Below are positions 26,949 through 35,872 of a DNA stretch of 64,000 nt, in pieces; position 1 is the stretch's first letter, and every line of letters starts with the position of its first letter. The stretch is from Streptomyces endocoffeicus (GTDB taxonomy: Bacteria > Actinomycetota > Actinomycetes > Streptomycetales > Streptomycetaceae), in assembly GCF_016741935.1 (NCBI RefSeq), contig NZ_JAERRG010000021.1, forward strand, positions 124,001 to 188,000, given 5' to 3'. Under the pieces are notes generated by a model. It did no database searches. It saw only the letters and a list, made by a program, of their open reading frames with translations, and was not told the DNA's origin. Made by a program: the position numbers and the translations under genes.

Positions 26949-28204
26949 CCCAGCAGCCGTCCCTGATCACCCCCGACGTCCTGATCATCGGCGCCGGACC
27001 GGCGGGCCTGACCGCGGCCGCGGAACTCGCCTCCCGGCACGGCGGCCGAATCCTCGCCGTCGACCGTGAACCCGCCGCCGGCGGCATTCCCCGCCACAGC
27101 GACCACACCGGCTACGGTCTGCGCGACCTGCACCGTGTCATGTCCGGACCCGCGTACGCACGCCACCTCGTGCGGCAGGCCACCGCGGCCGGGGCCGAGA
27201 TCCGTACCCACACCATGGTCACCGGATGGTCCGACGACCACACGGTCGATGTCACCGGCCCCGAAGGCCGCTATCGGATCCGCCCCCAGGCCATCGTGCT
27301 GGCCACCGGTGCCCGTGAACGACCCAGGACCGCGCGCCGTGTCCCCGGCGACCGCCCGCACGGTGTCTACACCACGGGGCAGCTCCAGAACCTCGTCCAC
27401 CTCCACCACCGCCCCGTCGGCAAGCGGGCCGTCATCGTCGGCGGAGAACTGGTCAGCTGGTCGGCGGCCATCACCCTGCGCGAAGCGGGCTGCACCCCCG
27501 CCCTCATGGTCAGCCGGTATCCGAAGGCCGAATCCTACGGCGTCTTCAACGTCGCGGGACGCTCCGTGCTGCGCGTCCCCGTCGCCACCCGCAGCCGCAT
27601 CACGCGGATCATCGGCAAGGGCCGCTGTCAGGCCGTCGAGATCGAGCACCTGGACACCGGCCTACGCCGGACCGTCGCCTGTGACACCGTCGTCTTCACC
27701 GGTGACTGGATCCCCGACCACGAACTGGCCCGCACCGCCGGCATCGCCCTCGACCCCGGCACCCTCGGTCCCCTCACCGACACGGCCCTCCGCACCAGTC
27801 GGCCCGGTGTGTACGCGGCCGGGAACATGCTGCACCCCGTCGACACCGCCGACGTTGCCGCCCTCGACGGCCGGCACGTCGCCTACCAGGTCGGCACCTA
27901 CCTCCGGGGCATGCGCGAACACGCCGAGGGGGTACGTCTGCTCGCCGACGCACCCTTCCGCTGGGTGGCCCCGCAGATCCTGCGCCCCCAGGACCCGGCG
28001 CCTCCGCGCGGCCGACTCCTGCTGTGGAGCGATCAGTTCGTCCGCTTCCCGAAGGTCGCGGTCCGTCAAGACGAGCGAGTCATCGCCCGCCGCTCCCTGC
28101 CCTGGCCGGCCGCGCCGGGACGTGTCTTCCGCGTCCCCTCGAGCGTGCTCGAGGGAGTCTCTCCCAGCGGAGGCCCCGTGCACATCGGACTGGAGCGGGT
28201 CTGA
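26945..28204 (+). CDS. NAD(P)/FAD-dependent oxidoreductase, GlpB/HcnB-like
   Basis: A 419-residue flavoprotein. LIIGAGPAGLTAAAELASRH binds FAD near residue 15, AIVLATGARERPR sits near residue 118, a second nucleotide-binding segment VIVGGELVSWSAA lies near 163, and GVYAAGNMLHP near 290 closes the FAD site. It is translationally coupled to the GlpA-like protein, and such pairs usually form one complex. A GlpC-type membrane iron-sulfur anchor is not encoded here, so the electron acceptor is unclear. Confidence 0.85.
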   Translation: MTQQPSLITPDVLIIGAGPAGLTAAAELASRHGGRILAVDREPAAGGIPRHSDHTGYGLRDLHRVMSGPAYARHLVRQATAAGAEIRTHTMVTGWSDDHTVDVTGPEGRYRIRPQAIVLATGARERPRTARRVPGDRPHGVYTTGQLQNLVHLHHRPVGKRAVIVGGELVSWSAAITLREAGCTPALMVSRYPKAESYGVFNVAGRSVLRVPVATRSRITRIIGKGRCQAVEIEHLDTGLRRTVACDTVVFTGDWIPDHELARTAGIALDPGTLGPLTDTALRTSRPGVYAAGNMLHPVDTADVAALDGRHVAYQVGTYLRGMREHAEGVRLLADAPFRWVAPQILRPQDPAPPRGRLLLWSDQFVRFPKVAVRQDERVIARRSLPWPAAPGRVFRVPSSVLEGVSPSGGPVHIGLERV

Positions 28205-28259
28205 AAGCGCGGGCTCCTGCTAGCCGAAGCCCTGCGGGGGGTTGATCCGGCGGGTGAGC

Positions 28260-28292
28260 GGCGGGCTGTCCGGCATCGCCGCACAGCCCGCC
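28260..28292. terminator. Bidirectional hairpin between convergent genes
   Basis: GGCGGGCTGT at 28260-28269 pairs with ACAGCCCGCC at 28283-28292. Inside, CGGC-atc-GCCG adds a second short stem. It lies between the convergent oxidoreductase and lipase genes and could stop transcription from both sides. There is no T-run. Confidence 0.7.
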
Positions 28293-28298
28293 CCTCGG

Positions 28299-29135
28299 TC
28301 AGCCCGCGAGCGCGGTCAGCAAGGGCAGGTATCCGTATTGGTGCCCGGACTTGTTGGGGTGGTAGGACTCGTTGATCTTGTCCCACTCCAGACTTGTCAC
28401 CCAGGTCTCGGCGTGCGAGCAGATGGTGTGTGGGTCGAAGGCAGCACGTGGGTCGAGGAAGGTGAACCCGGCCTTCGTGGCCTGGTCCACCAGTACCGAG
28501 TCGAGGGTGTCGGCAAGCGAGTTGAGCGCCGTACGTTCGGTGTCGCTCAGCCCGAAGATGCCGCAGGTGCCGCCGATCGTGTACAGCCGCGGATAGCCCA
28601 CCACCACGACCTTGGCGTTCGGCGCATTCGCCCGCACCGACGCGTAGGTGCTCGCCAGGGCGCTCGGCAGATTGCCGGTCGCGGTGGCCTTCGCGGCCTC
28701 CACCCCGGCGACGCAGTCCTTGTCGTCGATGGTGAGGATGCAGTGCGTCATGGTGTCGACGACGCCGACGTCGTTGCCGCCCACCTGCACCGTCACCAGC
28801 GTGGTGTCCGCAGTGAGTTGCGGCACCTGTCGGCTTTGCAGCTCCGCCGTGGTGGCCCCGGAGCACGACGCCTCCACGAAGGCGTACGAGGGGTGCTGTT
28901 GTGCCCACAGCCGGGGGTAGGCCAACGGGCCGCGGCGGCACGCGTCGTTGGGGTTGTCGTATACGCGTGTGCCGGGCGCGACGGCGTATGAGTCGCCGAG
29001 GGCCACATATGTACCGGCGGCCGTCGGCTCGACGTGGGCGGCGTACGCACCGGGTGCCGCCGTGACCGCCAGGCAGGCGGTGGCCAGCGTGAGGAAGAGA
29101 GAGGCGAGGCGTCTGCGACGTCTTGAAGAGCGCAT
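28299..29135 (-). CDS. Secreted SGNH/GDSL-family lipase or esterase
   Basis: A 278-residue precursor. SRRRRRLASLFLTLATACL with a likely cut after AYA (near residue 32) is a Sec or Tat-like signal. The mature enzyme has block I ALGDSYAVAPG near residue 45, block III VGGNDVG near 118 and block V YHPNKSGHQ near 262, giving Ser, Gly, Asn and His of the SGNH family. The spacing fits the two-domain streptomycete extracellular lipases. It is a single gene, convergent with the operon ending at 28204. Confidence 0.9.
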   Translation of the reverse strand: MRSSRRRRRLASLFLTLATACLAVTAAPGAYAAHVEPTAAGTYVALGDSYAVAPGTRVYDNPNDACRRGPLAYPRLWAQQHPSYAFVEASCSGATTAELQSRQVPQLTADTTLVTVQVGGNDVGVVDTMTHCILTIDDKDCVAGVEAAKATATGNLPSALASTYASVRANAPNAKVVVVGYPRLYTIGGTCGIFGLSDTERTALNSLADTLDSVLVDQATKAGFTFLDPRAAFDPHTICSHAETWVTSLEWDKINESYHPNKSGHQYGYLPLLTALAG

Positions 29136-29178
29136 GCTTCACTCCTGGAGTGTGGGTGCCGTCTCAGTGGAGGAACTG

Positions 29179-29391
29179 TCAGCCCTGAAGTTCCGTGATC
29201 AGGGCGAGTGCCTTGCCCTTGCTCGCGTCGTACCGGCGCGGATATGCCGATCGCTGCACGCTCTGGGCCAGTTCACCCGCGGTGAAGTACAGGTTGTCGA
29301 CGCCGTTCGCAATCGTCTGGTCCAGGAACGCGTTGGTGGCGTGCACCGGGTCCATGCACTCGGCGGACCGTAGCCGAGGGGCGAAGGACAC
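29179..29391 (-). pseudogene. C-terminal fragment of an extracellular hypothetical protein
   Basis: The 70-residue frame carries SAECMDPVHATNAFLDQTI and a helix ending in ITELQG. Similar short modules with a DPV-x-ATN-x-FLD core occur, as far as I recall, at the ends of secreted streptomycete proteins. No signal peptide or upstream portion is present, so this is likely a gene remnant. Function unknown. Confidence 0.4.
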
Positions 29392-29747
29392 GACCTGCTG
29401 GCCATTTATCGGTGGCTCTGGCTGTCCTTCGAGCGCGAGCTTGGCAGTTGACCCGGGAAATGTATATGGGGCCCAGCGGCATACCGGGAATCCCAGCAGT
29501 GTTGTCCGGGGCCATATGGGGGAGACGTGAGTGCTTCTAGCATTGGCGTGCTGGCAATCAGGACGCTCCCCGCTCCCGGTGCGATAGATCAGCTGCCCGT
29601 CTCGTGACGACCAGGGGAAACCGAAGGCGCGGCCTCACTGACGTACGACTGCACGGCGCGGGCTGTGGCGGTGTCGGCCAGAAGTCCCATGCGGTGCACG
29701 AGGGGGTTCGAGGCTGTGGCGTGCCTCGGCCAGTGCCTGGTAGGCGT

Positions 29748-29921
29748 GGCGCCCAATGTCCCCAGTGCCCGGTGCAACCCCCGGACGAGCACCGAGCCGG
29801 CGTCCGGCTTGACCACGAGGGCCACCGTTAGCAGCAGCCAGTGGCCGCGGTGGGGGTGCAACGGCTCAGCCGCCGTCGTGGCGAGCCCGGCGCGGAGGGC
29901 AACGCGTGGCCCGTGGTCCAG
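29748..29921 (-). pseudogene. FUSC-family (aromatic acid exporter-like) membrane protein fragment
   Basis: The minus-strand frame reads HRGHWLLLTVALVVKPDAG followed by SVLVRGLHRALGTL. This is the signature segment of FUSC/ArAE proteins (Y/H-W-x-P-LT-VA-x-V-x-KPD-x-x-S-V-x-x-R). About 55 residues can be aligned by eye; the rest of the roughly 350-700-residue family length is missing. Confidence 0.6.
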
Positions 29922-30445
29922 TGCGTGTGCAGGGGCCATACTGTGCGAAACGGGCTGTGTGGACGCGGCACAAGCAGACGCCTGCCGTCTGTGACAGTTC
30001 GCCCGTGGCGGCGCTGCCCGCACATCGGCTGCACACGCGGATCCAGCGCGAGAGGCCGTTCATCGCCCACACCGCGCGCTTCCTCATCGAGGCCCGCAAG
30101 CCCGCCTGACACCGGCCGACCGCGACGCCTCGAGCTGCGCCACCCAGCTCATTCCACCAGCAGGCGATCTTCGTTATCACGTCGGCGCGGCAGGCCACGG
30201 CGCACTTCCACGCGGGGTTGGCTGCGCCCGCCTGCCCGGGGCGGCAACCGGCGGCGAGCGCCCGGCGTAGCTTGCAGTCCTGGTAGACGGCTGGTCGGCG
30301 GCGAGCTGGGACCCGGCGGCAGGCCGCGAGGGTCTTGCGAGCGGGGCGGGTTTGGGGCGTGCGGGAGGCAGGCCGGCGCTCGAAGCGTCGGCGAGCGAGG
30401 CGATGGCGGGGATGAGGGGCGAGTCCATGAGGGGTGGTTTCCCCT
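29922..30445. other. Intergenic stretch without a recognisable gene
   Basis: About 520 bases between the FUSC remnant and the oxidase stop. A 67-codon plus-strand frame at 29906-30109 has no motif I recognise. The stretch is GC-rich and contains no clear repeats. Given the debris on its left it may be further eroded coding sequence. Confidence 0.4.
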
Positions 30446-31852
30446 TCAGCGTCCGCTGATGATGTCGGCGGCTCGTGCGATGACGGAGGTGTGCCTCAGC
30501 CCGGAGTTCTCGTGCCGGTCGGCGGCGCGGTAGGCGACGTAGAGGCTGCGCACACCGAGCCAGCGCAGCGGCTCCGGTTCCCAGCCGCGCACCGTGCGGT
30601 CAACCCAGGGCAGCCGGGTGAGGTCGGTGTGTTGGCGCAGGATGAGGTCGCGGAGGGTGCGTCCGGCGAGGTTGGCGGTGGTCACGCCGTGCCCGACGTA
30701 GCCGCCCGCCCAGCCCAGTCCGGTGCGCTCGTTCAGGTGGACGGTGGCGCACCAGTCGCGCGGCACGCCCAGTACTCCGGACCAGGTGTGGTCGATGGCG
30801 ACGCCTTCGGTGGCCGGGAAGTGCTGTCTGAGGATGGTTTGCAGCTGGAGTTGGGTGGCGGTCTTGGTCTCGCCGCGTTGGTCGACGTGGGAGCCGAACA
30901 TGTACGGGATGCCGCGTCCGCCGATGGCGATGCGGCCGCCGGTGGTGCGCTGGATGTAGCAGTAGGAGTGGGCCTCGTCGCCGATCAGTTCGGCGCCGCG
31001 CCAGCCGATTTCCTCCCACCCGGAGGCGGGCAGCGGCTCGGTGACGATCATGCTGCTGTTCATGGGCAGCCAGACCCGGCGGTGGCCGCGCAGCCCGGCG
31101 GTGAACCCCTCCAGGCATCGGATGACGTATGTCGCCTTGACGGTGCCGTGGACGGTGACCGCCCGGCGCGGGTGGATCTCGGTGACCTCGGTGCCCTCGT
31201 AGACGGCGACGCCCATCCGTTCGACCACGTCGGCCAGGCCCCGCACCAGCTTGGCGGGCTGGATGCGGGCGCAGTGCGGGCTCCACTGGGCGCCGCGGGC
31301 GCCGGCGACGCGGACCCGCTCGGCGAGCTGGTCGCGGTCGAGTTCGATCAGATCGTCCTCACCCCACCCCTCCGCGCGCAGTGACGGTAGCCGTTCGCGC
31401 AGCCGTCGCTCCTGGGCGGCGTTGGTGGCGACGTGCAGCAGACCGTCCTTCTGGATGTCGGCCTCGATTCCTTCCTCGGCGGCGACCTGGATGACCTCGT
31501 CGACGGAGGAGAACATCTCGCGTTGCATGGCGATGGCCGCCTCCTGGCCGTGCGCCTTTGCGTAGCGGCGCATCTGGCCGGGCGGCTCGGCGCTGAGCCA
31601 GCCGCCGTTGCGTCCGGAGGCGCCGAAGCCGGCGAACTCCTTCTCCAGGATGGCGATGCGCAGGTCGGGCTGGGCCTGCTTGAGGTAGTAGGCGGTCCAC
31701 AGGGCGGTGTAGCCGCCGCCGACGAGGGCGACGTCGACGTCCACATCGCCGGGCAGGGCGGGGCGGTGGGTGGGGACGCCGACCTCGCGGAACCAGAAGG
31801 AGACGTCGCCGTTGACGAAGGTGGGGCTGGTGGCGAGGGAGGTGGAACTCAT
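30446..31852 (-). CDS. FAD-dependent amine oxidase (PuuB-like DAO family)
   Basis: A 468-residue flavoenzyme. VALVGGGYTALWTAYYLK binds FAD near residue 42, FGASGRNGGWLSAE near residue 75 is the conserved loop of gamma-glutamylputrescine oxidase and related amine oxidases, and GWAGGYVGHGVTTANLAGR near 395 closes the FAD site. It begins in an ATGA overlap with the PotA-like gene, making it the last gene of the transporter operon. It probably oxidises the imported amine, or a conjugate of it, releasing H2O2 and an aldehyde. No glutamyl-putrescine synthetase is visible nearby. Confidence 0.85.
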   Translation of the reverse strand: MSSTSLATSPTFVNGDVSFWFREVGVPTHRPALPGDVDVDVALVGGGYTALWTAYYLKQAQPDLRIAILEKEFAGFGASGRNGGWLSAEPPGQMRRYAKAHGQEAAIAMQREMFSSVDEVIQVAAEEGIEADIQKDGLLHVATNAAQERRLRERLPSLRAEGWGEDDLIELDRDQLAERVRVAGARGAQWSPHCARIQPAKLVRGLADVVERMGVAVYEGTEVTEIHPRRAVTVHGTVKATYVIRCLEGFTAGLRGHRRVWLPMNSSMIVTEPLPASGWEEIGWRGAELIGDEAHSYCYIQRTTGGRIAIGGRGIPYMFGSHVDQRGETKTATQLQLQTILRQHFPATEGVAIDHTWSGVLGVPRDWCATVHLNERTGLGWAGGYVGHGVTTANLAGRTLRDLILRQHTDLTRLPWVDRTVRGWEPEPLRWLGVRSLYVAYRAADRHENSGLRHTSVIARAADIISGR

Positions 31853-33024
31853 CGTCCGCTCTCTTCCGCGCTGGCGGCGACCGGGATCCGGTCGCCGGAA
31901 GTGGGTGGGGGCGTGGTGTCGGATGTGTCGTCGAGCAGGACGCCCCGTTCGACGTTCCAGACCACGGTGACCTCGTCGCCGCGGCGCACCCCGGACAGCC
32001 GGTCGGCCTGTTCACGGGCCAGCAGCACGGTGCCGTCGGGCAGCGCGAGTTCGAGCTTGCGCCCGGAACCCAGGTAGATCTCCTGGGTTACCCGGGCGGG
32101 CAGCGCGTTGGCACCGGGGTCGATCGGTGCCGTGGTGGGCTGCACCCTCATGTGCTCGGGGCGGACCACGATGGCGGCCGCGCCGCCCGCGGCCGTCCGG
32201 CCCGCGACGCGCAGGGTGTGGTCGCCGATCCGCAGGCAGGAGCCGTCGCCGTCCGGCTCGACGCGTCCCCGCACGGTGGAGGACTCGCCGAGGAACTCGG
32301 CCACGAAGAGGCTGCGGGGCTTTTCGTAGAGTTCGCTCGCGGTGCCAACCTGTTGGATGGCCCCGTCGTCGAAGACGGCGATGCGATCCGAGAGGGCCAG
32401 CGCCTCTTCCTGGTCGTGGGTGACGAAGACGAAGGTGGAGCCGACCTCCTGGTGTACCCGCTTGATCTCCAACTGGAGGGATTCGCGCAGCTTCTTGTCG
32501 AGTGCTCCCAGCGGTTCGTCCATCAGCAGCACGCTCGGCTCGTATACCACGGCCCGAGCCAGGGCGACCCGTTGCTGCTGGCCGCCGGAGAGTTCGCTCG
32601 GCCTGCGGTGGCCGTAGCCGCCGAGCCGCACCGTCCCCAGAGCCGCTTCGACCATCTCGGTGCGGCGGGCCTTGGGTACCTTGCGCTGCTTGAGAGGGAA
32701 GGCGACGTTTTCCGCCACGGTCATGTGCGGGAAGAGCGCGTAGTGCTGGAAGACCATGCCGATGTCGCGCCGGTGCGGCGGCAGGTCCTGCATCTGCTTG
32801 CCGCCGATGGTCAACGTGCCGGACGTGGCGGCGGTGAACCCCGCGACGATGTTGAGGGTGGTGGTCTTGCCGGAGCCGCTGGGGCCCAGCAGGGTCATGA
32901 ACTCGCCTGGTTCGATGACCAGGGAGATATCGTCGACGGCGACGGAGTCCGCGTACTCCTTGCGCACCTGCGCCAGTTCGATGCGGGCTCCGCGCGCCTT
33001 GATGAGGCTGGTCTCAGCGGACAC
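31849..33024 (-). CDS. Spermidine/putrescine-type ABC transporter ATP-binding protein (PotA-like)
   Basis: A 391-residue ATPase with Walker A GPSGSGKTTTLNIVAG near residue 50, signature LSGGQQQRVALARAV, Walker B VLLMDEPLGALDKKL and the FVTHDQEEALALSD H-loop. A TOBE_2 domain fills the last 110 residues. It overlaps the permease gene by 11 bases and the oxidase by four. The substrate group is assigned from the Pot-type permeases and the amine oxidase beside it. Confidence 0.9.
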   Translation of the reverse strand: MSAETSLIKARGARIELAQVRKEYADSVAVDDISLVIEPGEFMTLLGPSGSGKTTTLNIVAGFTAATSGTLTIGGKQMQDLPPHRRDIGMVFQHYALFPHMTVAENVAFPLKQRKVPKARRTEMVEAALGTVRLGGYGHRRPSELSGGQQQRVALARAVVYEPSVLLMDEPLGALDKKLRESLQLEIKRVHQEVGSTFVFVTHDQEEALALSDRIAVFDDGAIQQVGTASELYEKPRSLFVAEFLGESSTVRGRVEPDGDGSCLRIGDHTLRVAGRTAAGGAAAIVVRPEHMRVQPTTAPIDPGANALPARVTQEIYLGSGRKLELALPDGTVLLAREQADRLSGVRRGDEVTVVWNVERGVLLDDTSDTTPPPTSGDRIPVAASAEESGR

Positions 33025-33805
33025 GGTTCCTCCTGGCGGTGGCGAGGGTGGCGGCCAGCACGAGCACCGTGGTGAAGACGATGATCAAGGTGGCGGCCGC
33101 GGCGATGGTGGGGTCGGTGTCCCGGGTCACGCTGCCGAACATCTTGACCGGCAGGGTCTGCAGATAGGGGCTCTGGATGAACAGCGAGACCACGACCTCG
33201 TCGAAGCTGGTGACGAAGGCGAACAGGGCACCGGAGACGACGCCGGGGGCGATCAGCGGCAGGGTCACCTGGCGGATGGCGCCCCACCGGTTGGCACCGC
33301 AGATCAGTGCGGCATCCTCCAGCCGCCGGTCGAAGCCGCGCAGGCTCGCCGTCACCGGGATGATCACGAACGGCAGGGCCAGCACGGTGTGGGCGGTGAC
33401 GAAGCCGAGCCCGGTGCCCAGCAGGTTGTACTGGAGGAAGAGCGCGTACACGCCGATGGCGACCACCACGGTCGGCACGATCATGGGTGCCAGCAGCAGT
33501 CCGTACGATGCCTTCACCCAGCGCGAGCCGGACCGTGTGAGGGCGATCGCGGCGGCGGTGCCCAGGGCGGTGGCCACCACGGCGACCAGGACGCCGACCT
33601 GGAGCGAGGCGAGCAGCGCGTCGGTCCACTGGGGGTCGGTGAAGAAGTTGGTGTACCAGCGGGCGGACCAGCCGCTCGGTGGGAACACCAGGGAGGCCTT
33701 GTCGGTGAAGCTGAGTGGGATCACCACCAGCGTCGGCGCGATGAGCCAGCAGCCCACCAGGGCGCTGAACGCCCACAGCGCGAGCCGCGCGGGTCCGGGC
33801 CTCAT
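33014..33805 (-). CDS. Polyamine-type ABC permease (PotC-like)
   Basis: A 263-residue membrane protein with about six helices and the binding-protein-dependent permease loop EDAALICGANRWGAIRQVTLP near residue 175. ATG 33805 overlaps the stop of the upstream permease by four bases; the open frame continues to 33913 only inside that gene. It pairs with the PotB-like protein. Confidence 0.9.
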   Translation of the reverse strand: MRPGPARLALWAFSALVGCWLIAPTLVVIPLSFTDKASLVFPPSGWSARWYTNFFTDPQWTDALLASLQVGVLVAVVATALGTAAAIALTRSGSRWVKASYGLLLAPMIVPTVVVAIGVYALFLQYNLLGTGLGFVTAHTVLALPFVIIPVTASLRGFDRRLEDAALICGANRWGAIRQVTLPLIAPGVVSGALFAFVTSFDEVVVSLFIQSPYLQTLPVKMFGSVTRDTDPTIAAAATLIIVFTTVLVLAATLATARRNRVR

Positions 33806-34680
33806 CGGGCACCTCCCCGGGTACGGGTGAATCGCAGGACGATGCCGACCAGTCCCAGCAGGACCAGCGTCACCGCCAGCAACACCACGCCCATCGCTCC
33901 GCCTCGGCCCCACGCCAACAGCCCGTTGACCTGGGTGAAGATCTGCTGTGAGATCAGCGCCTGGTCGGGCGAGCCCAGCAGCGCCGGGGTGATGTAGAAG
34001 CCGAGCGAGGTGATGAACACCGTCAGCGCGCCGGCGCCGACCCCGGGCAGCGACAACGGCACGAAGACCCGCAGGAACGCGGTGGCCGGGCGTGCGCCCA
34101 TGCCCTGCGCGGCGTCGAGGAGCCGACGGTCGATGCCGCTCATCACGGCGTACAGCGGCAGCACCATGAAGGGCATCAGTACCTGGGACATGCCGATCAC
34201 CACCCCGGTGGTGGTGCGGATCAGCTGCAGCGGGCCCAGGCCAACGGTGCCGAGGAGTTGGTTGACCACGCCGTTGTCCTGGAGCAGCACCACCCAGGCG
34301 AAGGTGCGCACCATCAGGCTGGTCCAGAACGGCAGGAGCACCAGCAGGGTGAGCCAGATCCGCGCGCGGGCGCCGACCACGGTCATCAGGTAGGCGTACG
34401 GGTAGGAGAACACCAGCGTCACCAGAGTGACGACAGCGCCGACGGCCAGTGTGCGGATCAGCGTGGCGAGGGCGACGTCACTGGTGAAGAACCAGGAGTA
34501 GTTGCCCGCGCCGGGCGTCGGCTCGGTGATACTGCGCCAGGCCATCAGGCCCAGCGGCACCAGGAAGAGTACGGCCAGCAGGGCCACCGCGGGCAGCAGG
34601 AGCCAGCCCCACCGGCCGCCGACGCCCTTGCGGGGTCGGCCGCCGGTGGCCGGGGAGGTGATGTCCATCAGAGCTGTCAT
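33802..34680 (-). CDS. Polyamine-type ABC permease (PotB-like)
   Basis: A 292-residue membrane protein with about six helices. FWTSLMVRTFAWVVLLQDNG near residue 120 is a typical PotB/PotH stretch, and the cytoplasmic loop LLDAAQGMGARPATAFLRVF near residue 190 contacts the ATPase. Its ATG lies three bases after the binding-protein stop, so the pot genes are one transcript. Confidence 0.9.
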   Translation of the reverse strand: MTALMDITSPATGGRPRKGVGGRWGWLLLPAVALLAVLFLVPLGLMAWRSITEPTPGAGNYSWFFTSDVALATLIRTLAVGAVVTLVTLVFSYPYAYLMTVVGARARIWLTLLVLLPFWTSLMVRTFAWVVLLQDNGVVNQLLGTVGLGPLQLIRTTTGVVIGMSQVLMPFMVLPLYAVMSGIDRRLLDAAQGMGARPATAFLRVFVPLSLPGVGAGALTVFITSLGFYITPALLGSPDQALISQQIFTQVNGLLAWGRGGAMGVVLLAVTLVLLGLVGIVLRFTRTRGGAR

Positions 34681-34683
34681 GGA

Positions 34684-35703
34684 TCACCGCGCCAGCCAGT
34701 CGGACCACTTCTGGATGATCTGCTCCTGGTTCTTCGCCCACCAGACGTTGTCGACCTTGAGCGCTTGCGCCTGACGGCCGGGGGCGGTGGTCAGGTACTG
34801 CGCGGCGAGCTTGTCGATCTTGGGTTCGGCGTCGGAGTTGATCGGAGAGTAGGAGGTCAGCTCGGTGAGCTTGGTCTGCTGCGCGGCGCCCAGGTAGTAG
34901 TTGATCAGCGCCATGGACGCCTTCGGGTTTATGGCGCCGACAGGGACGGCGAGGGAGTCGGAGACCGGTAGGAACTGGTTCCACTGCGGTGCGAAGTGGG
35001 CGCCGTTCTTGACCGCGGCGTAGGCGCGGCCGGACCACACCATGGCCATGGAGACCTCGCCGGACTCCAGCAACTGCTGCGAGCGGGCACCGGTGTCCCA
35101 GAAGACCAGCGACGAGCGGACGCTCGTGAGCTTCTTGAGGGCCCGGTCGACGTTCAGTGGGTACAGCCGGTCGGGAGCGACTCCGTCGGAGAGCAGCGCC
35201 GCCTCCAGCGCACCCGGGGACGCGTCCGACGGGATGCCGGGTATGGCACGCTTGCCAGGGTATTTGGCGGTGTTGAAGAAGTCCGCCCAGTTCTTGGGCG
35301 GGTTGCCGCCGAACTTCTTCTTGTCGTACATCAGGACCACGCCGTAGCTCATGGCCGGCACCGAACACTTGCCTCCCATGCCCTTGGGCAGCTTCGAGGT
35401 GTCGACGATGGTGGTGTCGAGCGGCATCAGCAGCTTGCCGCACTCGCGCTTGGCCCAGAGCGTATCGGTGTCCACCACGTCCCAAGTGACGTTCTTGGCG
35501 TCGACCTGGGTCTTGATCTTGGTGTAGTCGGTGGGACCGTCGGAAAGCACCTTCGCCCCCGACTCGGCGGCGAACGGTTTGACGGCGGCGGCCTCCTGGC
35601 CGTCCTGGAAGATGCCGCCGTAGGAGGCGAAGGTGAGAGTGACGCCGTCGAGCGCGTCCTTCTTGACCTTGCCCGCCTCCGCCGGTCCGGAACCGAGGTC
35701 CAC
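34684..35703 (-). CDS. Polyamine-type ABC substrate-binding lipoprotein (PotD-like), start uncertain
   Basis: The coordinates give the GTG-started frame of 339 residues. The protein clearly begins earlier: immediately upstream in the same frame lie a hydrophobic run (AAAGALLLTLTGC) and a lipobox with its Cys at 35731-35733. However, no ATG, GTG or TTG in frame exists between that signal sequence and the in-frame TAG near 35832. The only nearby ATG (35776) is one base out of frame. The body (SYGGIFQDGQEAAAVKPFA, then YDKKKFGGNPPKNWADFF) is a normal PotD/PotF-type protein. Either a one-base frameshift or a non-standard start is present. Confidence 0.8.
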   Translation of the reverse strand: MDLGSGPAEAGKVKKDALDGVTLTFASYGGIFQDGQEAAAVKPFAAESGAKVLSDGPTDYTKIKTQVDAKNVTWDVVDTDTLWAKRECGKLLMPLDTTIVDTSKLPKGMGGKCSVPAMSYGVVLMYDKKKFGGNPPKNWADFFNTAKYPGKRAIPGIPSDASPGALEAALLSDGVAPDRLYPLNVDRALKKLTSVRSSLVFWDTGARSQQLLESGEVSMAMVWSGRAYAAVKNGAHFAPQWNQFLPVSDSLAVPVGAINPKASMALINYYLGAAQQTKLTELTSYSPINSDAEPKIDKLAAQYLTTAPGRQAQALKVDNVWWAKNQEQIIQKWSDWLAR

Positions 35704-35872
35704 GTCGGCGTCGGCAGGGCTGGTGCCGATGCAGCCGGTGAGGGTCAGCAGCAGTGCACCGGCGGCAGCGGTACATCCTATGATTTTGTGTGATAAAGGA
35801 GGATCGTCGAGGGGAGGGGCGAGGTACGGCTATGAGGAATGGGCGGACGCGGCGGGACGCGGCCGCAAGGGG

